Origin: Flaccisagitta enflata
Taxonomy: Eukaryota; Chaetognatha; Sagittoidea; Aphragmophora
Assembly (NCBI GenBank): GCA_965153355.1
Contig: OZ231127.1
Coordinates: forward strand, 2,418,001 to 2,482,000
Direction: 5' to 3'
DNA length: 64,000 nucleotides
Positions 42,401 to 52,822 of this stretch are shown here, one piece after another; positions within the stretch are counted from its first letter, which is position 1, and the number at the start of each line of letters is the position of its first letter. The notes under the pieces are model-generated. The model ran no database searches and was not told the DNA's origin. It worked only from the letters and a program-made list of their open reading frames with translations. Both the position numbers and the translations under genes were made by a program.

Positions 42401-42603
42401 TAACTATGTTTTTTTTTTCAAGCCTTCAACTCGTTGGAAGCAGTTTTTTTGCATTCCTGCTTTTGCCCAAGGACCACATCAACTTCAGCATCACGTCCCC
42501 CATCTACGCTAATTGTAGGTTTTGAATAGTACGAAAACATACTAGAGATTTCAAGATTAAACATACTAAAAAATGGCAATAAAAACACAAAGCCCGATAA
42601 ACG

Positions 42604-42690
42604 TCAGGGGGCAGGGGGCAGGGGGCAGGGGGCAGGGGGCAAGGGGCAGGGGGCAGTGGGCAAGGGGCAGGGGGCAAGGGGCAGGGGCGA
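42604..42690. repeat. (GGGGCAG)n heptamer repeat
   Basis: About twelve units with agg/aag variants. Confidence 0.93.
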
Positions 42691-42754
42691 TGATCAATTA
42701 GGCTAACCAAGAAGTTGGACAAGTGCATCGACGCTGAATCGCAGAAATGGTTGA

Positions 42755-42805
42755 TTGACGGACAGACCGACAGACAGACAGACAGATGGACAGACAGACA
42801 GACAT

Positions 42806-42854
<49 letters not shown>

Positions 42855-42855
42855 G
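42755..42855. repeat. (GACA)n microsatellite
   Basis: About 22 GACA units with gat/cat interruptions, ending at aaagtcggtttaagggtcgcg, a degenerate GGAC-element end. Confidence 0.9.
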
Positions 42856-43005
42856 TCGGTTTAAGGGTCGCGTGCACGAAAGAAGCAACTGGAAGTTCGA
42901 GATAAAGGCGTTTCCAAAGGGAAACTATTAAGCCTAGTTTGGCCATCTGGGACTCAGTTTTGCTGTCGGCGGACTTCTGGCAGGGGAAAGAACTAAGAAG
43001 AAAAA

Positions 43006-43196
43006 GAAACAAGGCCGGATACACGGCTACAGAAGTCGCGTGCGGGTGGGCAGGGGCCATATTTGAGGTCACTAGACCATTGGAGCAGTGGGGTCAAAGA
43101 AATAAAATCATAAAAAAGTAAAGTGTGACCGACCAACCGACCGACCAATCGACTGACGGGCAAAGTGGGTTGTAGAGTCGCGTGCACGCGACTAAA
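43006..43196 (+). mobile_element. GGAC-core hairpin element, complete copy
   Basis: aacaaggccggatacacggc at the start, gtcgcgtgcgggtgggcagg, a core of gaccgaccaaccgaccgacc, then gtgggttgtagagtcgcg and the perfect hairpin palindrome AGTCGCGTGCACGCGACT followed by AAAAA. There is no coding capacity. The organisation (5' block, GTCY/GACR microsatellite core, 3' hairpin) resembles Helentron-derived elements such as DINE-1 and the bivalve pearl elements; that assignment is my inference. Confidence 0.75.
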
Positions 43197-43588
43197 AATT
43201 GGGCGTCATAAAAACCAACACGTATCTACCAAAACAAGCCTAAAAAAATGACAATAAAGGAGTTGAGAAAATAAAAGAGAAAAAGAAGAAAGAGATACAC
43301 GAGACCTAAAGAAAGAAACCAGTATCGCTGCTTCTGCTGCTGTTGCTGCTGCTGTTGCTGCTGTTGCCGCTCCTCCTGCTAGAAATTGGGTTTTAAAACA
43401 GGTAATCTTTTCCCTTGACAAGCTTATCTACTCTAAGAAAAAACGGGAGCGTGGAGAAGAGTTACAAGATAGAGAGCCCGATGAATTACAGAAACAAGCC
43501 CGATTGGGCAACGATGCATCCTGACTGTGTCACTGCTTGAGGGAATTTCGCGCTGTATATGGTGGGGATTGATGGATGGGAAGGCTTA

Positions 43589-43760
43589 GGGGGTGTTTCT
43601 AGTCAGAGACGATCGCGTTTTTATAACGGGCCACTCAGTGGCTTGCTACTTTGTTCGCTCACCTTCTCGTGGGACAGTTGAAATTCATGAATATGTGTTC
43701 ACACTGTAAACGCGTTCAATGGGAACGAACGCGTTTTTTATCTTCACTAGAAACACGCCC
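43589..43760 (+). mobile_element. GGGCGTGTTTCTAGT-family MITE, copy 3 (internally deleted)
   Basis: TA-GGGGGTGTTTCTAGT ... ACTAGAAACACGCCC-TA. Same interior words as copy 1, with about 60 bp missing from the cgctcact region. Confidence 0.75.
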
Positions 43761-43829
43761 TAACTCTCCCGAAGAAAAGGTGCCCCTCAGTCATTGAACC
43801 CCGGGCCGTGTCAGAACTCGCCATGACCG

Positions 43830-44035
43830 AAAACAAGGCCAGATACACGGCGAGACAGTCGCGGACGATTGGGCTGCGACAGTAATGCAAAAACCGCATG
43901 AAATTTAAAAATGTTATGCATGGACCAACAGATGGACCGACCAATGGATAGATAGACCGGCGGACTAACCCGGCAAGGTGTAAGGGAACTACTGACCTAC
44001 CGGCCGACAGAAAAATGGATGGATGGATGGACAAA
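43830..44035 (+). mobile_element. GGAC-core element, degenerate copy
   Basis: aaacaaggccagatacacgg at the start, gaccaacagatggaccgacc core, then cggcaaggtgtaagg and ggatggatggatgg. A tatagagatgcatctttaaa hairpin-like end follows. Confidence 0.5.
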
Positions 44036-44256
44036 ACCTCTCATAGAGATGCATCTTTAAACAAGTACATTCTACTTAAAAACTTGTCTGATGACACCGT
44101 TGAATTATCTCATTGTGCAGAGAAGTTCTGGTCTTTTAACCATTTTGACTTGAGTGCACAGTGCAGGGTTATGGACAGATAGAAGGATTGATATACGGAC
44201 GGATGAATGAATGGGCGGACAGACAGACGTATGGATGGACAGATGGATGAACTTAC

Positions 44257-44470
44257 GGGTGGAGAATGATTTGACGGTTGTGAGAACCAACATATGGACA
44301 AACAGCATCTTTTTGAGAAACGTTGACACTTGTAAAAGCAAGTTTATCTTTCCCATGACATGAATATCCCTTGAAGCTGAAGAAGATAATGGGAGAGCTA
44401 AAAAAGCAAAAAAGGCAATGACTGAAACACAGACTGAAAAGCTACAAAATTTTCCTTTCCAACCAATCAT
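44257..44470 (-). CDS. Candidate first exon encoding a signal peptide
   Basis: On the minus strand an ATG at 44470 opens about 71 codons. The N-terminus has the three parts of a signal peptide: a basic start (MIGWKGK), a hydrophobic core (FSVCVSVIAFFAFLALPL) and a small-residue region (SSSAS-RD) suited to cleavage. A consensus donor (ACCC|GTAAGT) follows at 44257-44252. I recognise no family. It may be the first exon of a secreted or membrane protein nested in the afadin intron. The only same-strand partner that I see is the membrane-span exon at 28107-28277, 16 kb away. Tentative. Confidence 0.25.
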
Positions 44471-44784
44471 AGAAAGCGGTGTTTGTTTGTACTAAAATGG
44501 TCGTTAAAATGAGTTTTACAAACACGTGGCCTTCATCTTAAGGAGTTTTGTTAAGGTGTTTCATATAGTAGTTCGTGTAGTTAGTTTAAGAGTGAATTAG
44601 GAATTGGTAACTGATGTTGTTAACTCAATAGCAAAGGGATAACGATAGTAAATGATCTTTTTACATCCTCGTATTCAAGTCTTTTTACGGTTTTCCATCC
44701 TTTTCCATGGTACATTCGAAGACATGTCATGCCCATTTTGTCGCAACAAGGCCGGATACGCGGGCCAAGACGGTGCGCCGAGCG

Positions 44785-45165
44785 TTATTTATTCATAGCT
44801 ATCCCTAGCTCCATCAGACCTATCCCTAGCTCTATCAGACCATTCCTAGCTCTATCAGACCTATCCCGCCGGGCATTATTAATCCATAGCTGTCCCTAGC
44901 TCCATCAGACCTATCCCTAGCTCTATCAGACCATTCCTAGCTCTATAAGACCTATCCCGAGCTCTATCAGACCTATCCCGAGCTCTATCAGGCCTCTCCC
45001 GAGCTCTATCAGACCTTTCTCAAGCTCTATCAGACCTATCACCAGCTCTATCAGACCTATCCCCAGCTCTATCAGACCTATCCTAAAACCTATCCGACCT
45101 ATCACCAGACCTATCCGACCAATCCCCAGCTCTATAAGACCTAACCGTAGCTGATTATATTAGTA
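44785..45165. repeat. 21-bp tandem repeat (gctctatcagacctatccc)
   Basis: About 17 diverged units. Units 1-4 are repeated again as a block (ccgggcatta.. near 44820 and 44870). Confidence 0.9.
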
Positions 45166-45167
45166 TA

Positions 45168-45870
45168 ATTTATCATATATATGATATATATGATATATAT
45201 GATATATATGATATATATGATATGATATATGATATGATATATGATATAAATGATATGATATAATATATGATATGATATGACATATGATATGAGATATGAT
45301 ATATGATATGATATATGATATGATATATGGTATGATATATGACAGGATATATGATATGATATATGATATATGATATGATATATGATATGATATATGATAT
45401 ATGATATGACATATGATATATGTGATACATATGATATATGATATGACATATATGATATATGATATGATATATGATATGATATATGATATGATATATGATA
45501 TGATATATGATATATGATATGATATATGATATGATATATGATATGACATATGATATGATATATGATATGATATATGATATGATATATGATATGATATATG
45601 ATATGATATATGATACGATATATGATATGATATATGATATATGATATAAATTTATATATGATATGATATATGATATGATATATGATATATATATATATCA
45701 TATTTATGATGATATATATGATATGATATATATGATTTCATTCATGATGTATATCATTTATGATATATATCATTTATGATATATATCTTTTATGATATAT
45801 ATCATTTATGATATATATCATTTATGATATATATCATTTATGATATATATCATTTATGATATATTAGTAT
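45168..45870. repeat. AT-rich (GATATAT / GATAT)n satellite
   Basis: gatatatgatat words throughout, changing near 45720 to atatatcatttatg units. Tyr/Ile-rich frames here are artefacts. Confidence 0.95.
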
Positions 45871-45929
45871 CATTTATGATGAGCGAAATGAGTTTTCTAT
45901 TGATTTCAAACATTTTTAGCGATTTTTCA

Positions 45930-46160
45930 TTCGAGCGTGACCGACGGATGGACAGACGGACGGACAGAGCTTCTTATAGCGATGCTATGGCGCATCTAAA
46001 AATCATCCTAGCATATTTCTGAATCATTTCCAGTGATTTTTGCTTCTTTTCGGGATTTTCAACTCGAGCGTTACAGACCGACCGACCGACCGACCAACCG
46101 ACCGACCGACCGACAGACATAGCCTCTTATAGAGGTGCTATGGCGCACCTAAAAAGGAAT
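45930..46160 (+). mobile_element. Two GGAC-element 3' ends with variant hairpins
   Basis: gtgaccgacggatggacagacgg ... gcgATGCtatgGCGCATctaaaa (about 45990) and gttacagaccgaccgaccg ... gaGGTGCtatgGCGCACCtaaaa (about 46150). The stem sequences differ from AGTCGCG but remain self-complementary. Confidence 0.6.
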
Positions 46161-46244
46161 AAAAGTTCATCTCCTGAATCCGAAGACTGGTTTTCGCTGC
46201 CAAGAGACGATCTCCCTCTTACCTTGATCAGTACAAACATCAGG

Positions 46245-46330
46245 TCACCTGGTCACCTAGAAAACCTGGTCAACTGGTCACCTGGTCACCTGGTCACCTG
46301 GTCACTTGGTCACTTGGTCACCTGGTCTAG
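46245..46330. repeat. (CACCTGGT)n tandem repeat
   Basis: Repeats of ggtcacct with small changes. Confidence 0.85.
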
Positions 46331-46660
46331 GCGTGTGCTATCATCAACAATTAGATCGGCTCCCCTCTCGACTTTTTGTTGTAGTTCCATCTGTCCATAA
46401 CATTGAAATAATATATATCACAACCTGTTTTCAAATACTCATCACGTCTCGGTCATCACAGGCCCCACACAATTATGGCCGCCTTATGTCCGGCCTTGTT
46501 CATATTCCGTTGTGTAACTACTGACTAGCGTGTTCTGTTATGTTGTCTACCGAATAAAAGAATTTGTTCTGCGTCGGTATGAGAAAAGTTATTTTTTCTG
46601 ATTGACATTTTTAAACCACTGTGCCCCAAATGGAGTGTTTCGTATTTCCTTGCCTAAACC

Positions 46661-46666
<6 letters not shown>

Positions 46667-46700
<34 letters not shown>
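46667..46700. repeat. Short (CT)n microsatellite
   Basis: About 17 CT units. Confidence 0.9.
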
Positions 46701-46702
<2 letters not shown>

Positions 46703-46817
46703 CATTCCTTCATTTGTTTGTTTATTTGATTTCCTCCCTCTTGTTACATTTCCATTTTTTTTCCTTTCGGTTACCTGAAACAGATATGAAGGAAAAAGTC
46801 TTGATAACCAGGAAGAG

Positions 46818-47025
46818 AACAAGGCCGAATTCACGGCCAATACCAGTTGCGGACGGGTGGGCAGGGGCGGAAATGCGCGTTTTTACACTTTCCAACTCGA
46901 TCACCACGGACGGTCGGACGGACGGACGGACGGACGGACGGACGGACGGACGGACGGACGGACGGACGGACGGACGGACGGACGGACAAAGCCTCTTATA
47001 GAGTTGCGTGTCTGCAACTAAAAAG
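46818..47025 (+). mobile_element. GGAC-core hairpin element, complete copy with variant hairpin
   Basis: aacaaggccgaattcacggc, agttgcggacgggtgggcag, a pure (GGAC)n run of about 19 units (46908-46986), then aaagcctcttatagAGTTGCgtgtctGCAACTaaaaa. The stem is AGTTGC/GCAACT instead of AGTCGCG/CGCGACT. Confidence 0.75.
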
Positions 47026-47089
47026 AAACCGGGAAAAAGTTAAAAAAAAGGTGGAGAAAAGAAACTGAGGGGATGTGGAGACATGAACC

Positions 47090-47460
47090 TACCTTTCCAC
47101 TAACTGTCCTTCCCATGAAATTTCCCCGCCATCAACTGTCTTTTCCATGAATTTGTCCTTCCACTAACTGTCCTTTCCATGAAATTTCCCCGCCATCAAC
47201 TGTCTTTTCCATGAATTTGTCCTTCCACTAACTGTCCTTTCCATGAACTTCCTTTCCACTACGTGTCCTTCCCATGAACTTTCCCCGCCATCAACTGTCC
47301 TTCCCTTGAATTTGTCCTTCCACTAACTTTCCTTCCTATGAACTTTACCTTCCATTTACTGTCCTTATCATGAACTTTCCCTTCCACGAACTGTCCTTCC
47401 CTATATTTTCCATTTCCATAAAATTCTATGGACATTTCCTTTGCTTGAACATTCCTTTCC
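47090..47460. repeat. Tandem repeat of about 30-40 bp (ttccactaactgtccttccc)
   Basis: Words ccatgaactttcc, ccgccatcaactgtc and cttccactaactg alternate about ten times. Confidence 0.85.
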
Positions 47461-47469
47461 CCGATCTCT

Positions 47470-47670
47470 CCTTCATGATCAAAGATCACAGATCATAGAT
47501 CATAGATCATAGATCATAGATCTTAGATCATAGATCATAGATCATAGATCATAGATCATAGATCATAGATCATAGATCTCAGATTATAGATCATACATCA
47601 TAGATCTTAGATCATAGATCATAGATCATCGTTCATAGATCAAAGTTCATAGATCAAAGTTCATAGATCT
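47470..47670. repeat. (CATAGAT)n heptamer repeat
   Basis: About 25 units, decaying into aaagttcatagatc at the right. Confidence 0.92.
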
Positions 47671-47679
47671 CACGTTAGA

Positions 47680-48269
47680 GCGGATTGTAGTGTTGAAGAA
47701 AACATATACAATTTTGCGGAACTACAACGTCATAGCGACAAACTTACTGAGAACAAAGCATTCGGAACATCTGATTTCGCCGCCTTTCTCTAGTTTAATT
47801 TTCCATCTAAACATTCTCTGTTATTGAATAAAAGGAGAGCGATTATCTTAAACATCAACAAGTGATGCTGGATAGAAGAAGGAAGTTGTTGTCTTTCAGG
47901 GGATTTTATCTAAAATCGTTTTCACTCCTAACTCGATAGAAAGAAATGAGAAAAAAAAAACAAAACAAAAAAAATTCTAAACTTTACGGAATATGCAGGG
48001 TAAGGCACCTATTTAGCTTCTCCCAGCGGCACGAGTTTTTACTCATGAACGTACAATCACTCAAAAAGAAAAAAACCGAAAGGAAGAAGAATGGATTTTC
48101 CTGGAAAAGAAAAAACGAGTGAGGAAATAAAGGAAAAGGCAAAAAAAGTTGTTTGGAAATGGCGTTTTTATTGGGCTATGGGGAGACTTAAGGCGAGTTT
48201 TAAAGGGAAACTTAACCTGTTTCGTTCCAGTGAAAACCTCAGGAATCAGTCCCAGTATCGGAGATTTCG
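47680..48269. other. No recognisable feature
   Basis: Unique AT-rich intron sequence. Nothing can be supported. Confidence 0.4.
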
Positions 48270-48505
<236 letters not shown>

Positions 48506-48825
48506 GTTATCATAAGTGTTGTTGTTCTTGATTTAACCACTGTATGATGTGAAGGTACTTAAATCACTGATATACACAGCTTAGAGAAAACGATGACAGA
48601 TTAACTGGCCTATTAATTGTCATAGAATTTCGCGATATAATCCTTCCTTTTGCGATTTTGTCCTTTCCATCATCTTGTTCCGTCAACTGCGATCATGATT
48701 TTCTCGCAGAGAACAATAAATATTCATGAACATAAAAGCCCGATGCTGTCAATGTGCAATAAATGCAATTTATGTCATTATGTGCTCAGTTTCCGTTTCA
48801 CCTACTAGTTTCCAGCCTACAGAAA

Positions 48826-49080
48826 AACAAGGCCGGATACACGGCTACCCCAGTCGCGTGCGGGTGGGCAGGGGCCATATATGAGGTCAGTGGAGCATTT
48901 GGGCAGGAGCGGTTTAACCATAAACCCGATAAACGCTGAAAAAGTAAAGTGTGACGGACCGACGGACGGACGGACCGACGGACCGACGGACCGACGGACC
49001 GACGGACCGACGGACCGACGGACCGACGGACCGACGGACCGACAAAGCGAGGTGTAGAGTCGCGTAGCACGCGACTAAAA
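48826..49080 (+). mobile_element. GGAC-core hairpin element, complete copy
   Basis: aacaaggccggatacacggc, accccagtcgcgtgcgggtg, then a GGACCGAC octamer core (48956-49035), then aaagcgaggtgtagAGTCGCGtagcaCGCGACTaaaaa. The loop differs from the 43006 copy, but the seven-base stem is perfect. Confidence 0.78.
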
Positions 49081-49580
49081 ATGAATTGAAATTGCTGAGA
49101 ATCGTCTTATTATTAGATACCGACCCCTGCTTGTCTGATTTCCTTTTTAGATGCCACTTAGTGTGTGTGGGTAGCTGTATGACGAATTTTGCACTTCAAA
49201 GAACCAGCCTACTATACTAACTGCGGTAACCTGCCTGTACATTAACTATCGTCTAGATTTGGAACCTAAGTATGATGGACTGAGAGAATCAATATGTTGC
49301 TTGTGAGTTGTGTGATGCCTAAGCCCCACGGCTTATCCCAAAGAATATGCTCTATGTGAAAACATTACAGCCTGATGAATAGAGAGAAAGACCAATCAGT
49401 TGATGATGTTGTGAGACAGCGTTCTAGGGACAAACCAAGTGATGACAATTAGTGCGCCGGGCCGGGTCATACGAATGCGTAATGAACCAACCGACAGACC
49501 GACCTACAGACATGTCCAGATGTAGCTGTGCGTTGGTGCGCCTAGGAAAAGATAGCACGACTGGCCAATAAACAAAAACG
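49081..49580. other. No recognisable feature
   Basis: Unique intron sequence. Nothing can be supported. Confidence 0.4.
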
Positions 49581-49584
49581 GACA

Positions 49585-49790
49585 AACCGGCAGATAGAGC
49601 GAAAAAGTTTGATTAAGTTGCCGATAGAGCGACAAAGAAAGACAAAGAGGCCGATAGAGCGACAAAGAAAGACAAAGAGGCCGATAGAGCGACAAAGACA
49701 GACAAAGTGGCCGTTAGAGCGACAAAGATAGACAAATTGGCCGACAGAGCGACAAAGAAAGACAAAGTGGCTGATGAGTCATGACTGATG
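49585..49790. repeat. 30-bp tandem repeat (gccgatagagcgacaaagaa)
   Basis: Six units of agacaaagaggccgatagagcgacaaagaa type with single changes. Confidence 0.9.
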
Positions 49791-49899
49791 AGCGATAGAG
49801 AAAAACAGACAATCAGACAACCGTGATGACGGAATCTCAACAAAGCAATTAATGAAGTCGCCAACTTGGAAACTTAATCAGTCGTTCTCTCTCTTATCT

Positions 49900-49903
<4 letters not shown>

Positions 49904-49936
<33 letters not shown>
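49904..49936 (+). repeat. (CT)n microsatellite serving as polypyrimidine tract
   Basis: About 16 CT units ending eight bases before the 3' splice site (TTTGTGCAG) of the second afadin exon. Confidence 0.85.
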
Positions 49937-49939
<3 letters not shown>

Positions 49940-49944
49940 TGCAG

Positions 49945-50129
49945 ACGTCTTTTGTCTCCAAACTACCGTCCCGATTTGGCGCCAGGAGAGCGCGCTGCTC
50001 GCGTCAGTGCGCTCACCAACAAAATAGCAGTTATTCTAAACAAAATCGTAACTGGGAGTCAAGGCAATTCAGCCGCGCTCTCTTTCTGGATGGCTAACTC
50101 TTCAGAGCTACTTCACTTTATCAAACAAG
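49945..50129 (+). CDS. AFDN: Afadin homologue, visible exon 2 (DIL domain)
   Basis: A 185-bp exon between (CT)n-TTTGTGCAG and CAAACAAG|GTAAGA. Its first base completes the Arg codon split after the exon at 25484-25747 (phase 2), and it ends in phase 1. It encodes RRLLSPNYRPDLAPGERAAR, then VSALTNKIAVILNKIV and ALSFWMANSSELLHFIKQ. FWMANSSELLHFIKQ is close to the FWMANASELLNFIKQ signature of the afadin DIL (dilute) domain, which is shared more distantly with class V myosins and RADIL/Rasip1. In this helical domain the segment forms the first core helices. The preceding intron is 24.2 kb and full of repeats, while the protein join is seamless, so no exon is missing between them. Confidence 0.92.
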
Positions 50130-50154
50130 GTAAGAATGATGAGGAATGATTTGG

Positions 50155-50158
50155 TTGT

Positions 50159-50190
<32 letters not shown>

Positions 50191-50272
50191 ATGTTTATGT
50201 TTATGTTTATGTTTTTGTTTTTGTTTTTGTTTTTGTTTTTGTTTTTGTTTTTGTTTTTGTTTTTGTTTTTAT
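50155..50272. repeat. (TTTTTG)n / (TTTATG)n hexamer repeat
   Basis: About 19 hexamers starting 25 bp after the splice donor of visible exon 2. Confidence 0.9.
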
Positions 50273-50639
50273 CACTCTTATTTTCTCAAATTTTTGCAAT
50301 TACAAGTGCTGTTGCTGTGTTATCATTGTCATTGGTAAATTTTGATTCATGATGTACAATGATGATTGTCCAATAACGAACAACAGGGTGGACAATGAGA
50401 CGCGGTACAGATCACAGAAACCCATCTACTTCAACGAAATGCTTAAATCTAGTACGAAATACAGGTTTGCCAAGTTTCACGACCCGGCCCTATCTGGACC
50501 TTGTCAGAGGGTCATGAAACTAGGCAAATCTTATTTTAACATCAAATGTAGGAATTTTGTAGAAGAAGATAGGTTTTTGTGGTCTACCACTTTTCATTGC
50601 CCATCCCAATGAACAATCACATTACATGGAGATAAAACT

Positions 50640-50835
50640 AATAAATTTATTGATTTATTAATTCATCAATTTATCAGTTCATTATTTATTAATCCATTAA
50701 TTTGATAATTCATTAATTTATTGATTTATCAATTTAGTAATCTATCAATGAATTGATTTATTGATTTATTGATTTTTTAGTTTAATAATTCATTCATTCA
50801 TTGATTTATTAATTCATTTATTTATTGATTTATTG
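50640..50835. repeat. AT-rich degenerate repeat (ttgatttattaattcatt)
   Basis: Irregular attgatttattaattcat words fill the intron up to the branch region of the next exon. Confidence 0.7.
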
Positions 50836-50849
50836 ATGTCCTATTTCAG

Positions 50850-50990
50850 ACCGTGATTTGGGTGGAATGACGGTTGAAGCCCAAGACTCATTGGCAGAAA
50901 CTGTGCAGTTGGCATTCCGTTGCCTCGTCAACTGCATGCAACACGAGCTCAACCAACACCTGGCTTCCATACTCGACCCTAGTGATATTG
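50850..50990 (+). CDS. AFDN: Afadin homologue, visible exon 3 (DIL domain, first of many possible 3' ends)
   Basis: Starts after CCTATTTCAG with two bases that complete the Asp codon from visible exon 2. It encodes DRDLGGMTVEAQDSLAETVQ, then LAFRCLVNCMQHELNQHL and ASILDPSDI, and ends at GATATTG|GTAAGA in phase 1. DRDL..AQD.LA..VQ.AF..LV.C.Q.ELN matches the afadin DIL domain closely. The next exon (53423) starts in the matching phase and supplies the following helix. The last 43 exon bases and the first 20 intron bases are repeated downstream every 63 bp, each time with the donor. Splicing at any of the first 14 donors therefore gives an in-frame product with 0 to 13 extra copies of a 21-residue unit (KTTLLK plus LNQHLASILDPSDIG). 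I chose the first donor because it gives the length closest to known afadins. Confidence 0.9.
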
Positions 50991-51982
50991 GTAAGACAAC
51001 ACTTCTGAAACTCAACCAACATCTGGCTTCCATACTCGACCCCAGTGATATTGGTAAGACAACACTTCTGAAACTCAACCAACATCTAGCATCCATACTC
51101 GACCCTAGTGATATTGGTAAGACAACACTTCTGAAACTCAACCAACATCTAGCATCCATACTCGACCCCAGTGATATTGGTAAGACAACACTTCTGAAAC
51201 TCAACCAACATCTGGCATCCATACTCGACCCTAGTGATATTGGTAAGACAACACTTCTGAAACTCAACCAACACCTGGCATCCATACTCGACCCTAGTGA
51301 TATTGGTAAGACAACACTTCTGAAACTCAACCAACATCTAGCATCCATACTCGACCCCAGTGATATTGGTAAGACAACACTTCTGAAACTCAACCAACAT
51401 CTAGCATCCATACTCGACCCTAGTGATATTGGTAAGACAACACTTCTGAAACTCAACCAACATCTAGCATCCATACTCGACCCTAGTGATATTGGTAAGA
51501 CAACACTTCTGAAACTCAACCAACATCTAGCATCCATACTTGACCCTAGTGATATTGGTAAGACAACACTTCTGAAACTCAACCAACATCTAGCATCCAT
51601 ACTCGACCCCAGTGATATTGGTAAGACAACACTTCTGAAACTCAACCAACATCTAGCATCCATACTCGACCCCAGTGATATTGGTAAGACAACACTTCTG
51701 AAACTCAACCAACATCTAGCATCCATACTCGACCCTAGCGATATTGGTAAGACAATACTTCTGAAACTCAACCAACATCTAGCATCCATACTCGACCCTA
51801 GTGATATTGGTAAGACAACACTTCTGAAACTCAACCAACATCTAGCATCCATACTCGACCCTAGTGATTTGGTAAGACAACACTTCTGAAACTCAACCAA
51901 CATCTAGCATCCATACTCGACCCTAGTGATATTGGTAAGACAATACTTCTGAAACTCAACCAACATCTAGCATCCATACTCG
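50948..51982 (+). repeat. 63-bp tandem array of an exon end plus its splice donor (about 16 copies)
   Basis: Each unit is CTCAACCAACAYCTRGCWTC plus 23 more exon-derived bases ending in GATATTG, then 20 intron-derived bases starting GTAAGACAACAC. Donor GT positions are 50991 and every 63 bp to 51810 (14 sites), then 51872 and 51935. The unit before 51872 lacks one base and shifts the frame into a stop. All units are nearly identical, with silent or minor changes (AYC, YTAGYG). The array is open in one long frame because 63 is divisible by three and the intron part has no stop in that frame. Confidence 0.95.
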
Positions 51983-52095
51983 GGGGCAACCACGTAGTTG
52001 CGACAATGCTGGTAAGAAATGTTTGTGTTTGTTCTAAATGCACGTAGTTACGACGTCGTAACTACGTGCATTCTCCCTCAATGTCTCTGTCGAAA

Positions 52096-52159
<64 letters not shown>

Positions 52160-52822
52160 TTTTCTCTCTCTTTCTCTCTTTCTGTCTGTCTGTCTACCCC
52201 ATCTATCTGTCTGTCTGTCTGTCTGTAACCATGTCCTTGCCTGTCCATTCTTGTCGTGATCATCCCATAGTCCCTCTCCCTTTTCATTTTTTTTCTTCAT
52301 GTTCCTAAATGGACTCTCTTGTTCCGCTTTGGGCAGACCCTTTGACCAAAGAACAAGGCTGGATACACGGCCAATACCAGTTGCGGATGGGTGGGCAGGG
52401 GCGGAAATGCGCGTTTTCACACTTTCTGACTCAATCACCATGACGGACAGATGGACCAACAGACGGTAGGACGGACAAAGCCTCTTATAGAGTTGCGTTT
52501 CCACAACTTAAAAATGATAACGATGAGTAAAGGAAGTCCTTGTTTTCTCCAACTTATACCAGTCCTTTATTGGATAGTCAAAGTTTCCAGTCACTGCATG
52601 GACGGCTTGACCAAAAAAGAAATATCAACAATGAGCAAAGGAAGAACCTTGTTTAGATGATCAAATTGAGTATCTTGTAATATTTACTCAATCATTTTTC
52701 CTTCACATAGTTACGACAGTCAAATGAGAAGCTGTTGTTCAATTTTTCACGAAGTTCCGACGTCGGAACTTCGTTCATTTTTTATGAACATAGTTCTGAC
52801 TGTCGGAACTACCTTAATACTT
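51983..52822. mobile_element. 840-bp insertion splitting the donor array, with 9-bp flanking duplication
   Basis: CCATACTCG stands at 51974-51982 and again at 52823-52831, where the array resumes. The left end (CACGTAGTTGCGACA) and the right end (complement GTAGTTCCGACAG) share an inverted core. Inside are two perfect palindromes (52037-52072 and 52749-52774), a CT microsatellite (52099-52180) and a GGAC-core element (52351-52512). No transposase is encoded. As the array itself contains CCATACTCG in each unit, part of the apparent duplication could be array sequence. Confidence 0.55.
52351..52512 (+). mobile_element. GGAC-core hairpin element, short copy
   Basis: aacaaggctggatacacggc, agttgcggatgggtgggcag, a degenerate gacggacagatggacc core, then tcttatagAGTTGcgtttccaCAACTtaaaaa. 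Confidence 0.7.

Noticed and set aside
45141-45701. Tyr/Ile-rich 186-residue frame
   Set aside because: Translation of the GATATAT satellite only.
50858-51889. A long open frame that could be read as a 343-residue protein with about fourteen 21-residue repeats
   Set aside because: The frame is an exon end plus intron bases repeated with a 63-bp period. Each unit contains a splice donor, and the normal protein continues in the exon at 53423. A full read-through protein would end at a frameshift stop.
50830-51903. Equally long open frame on the opposite strand of the same array
   Set aside because: A 63-bp unit without stops in that frame automatically gives a long frame on the other strand; there is no family resemblance.
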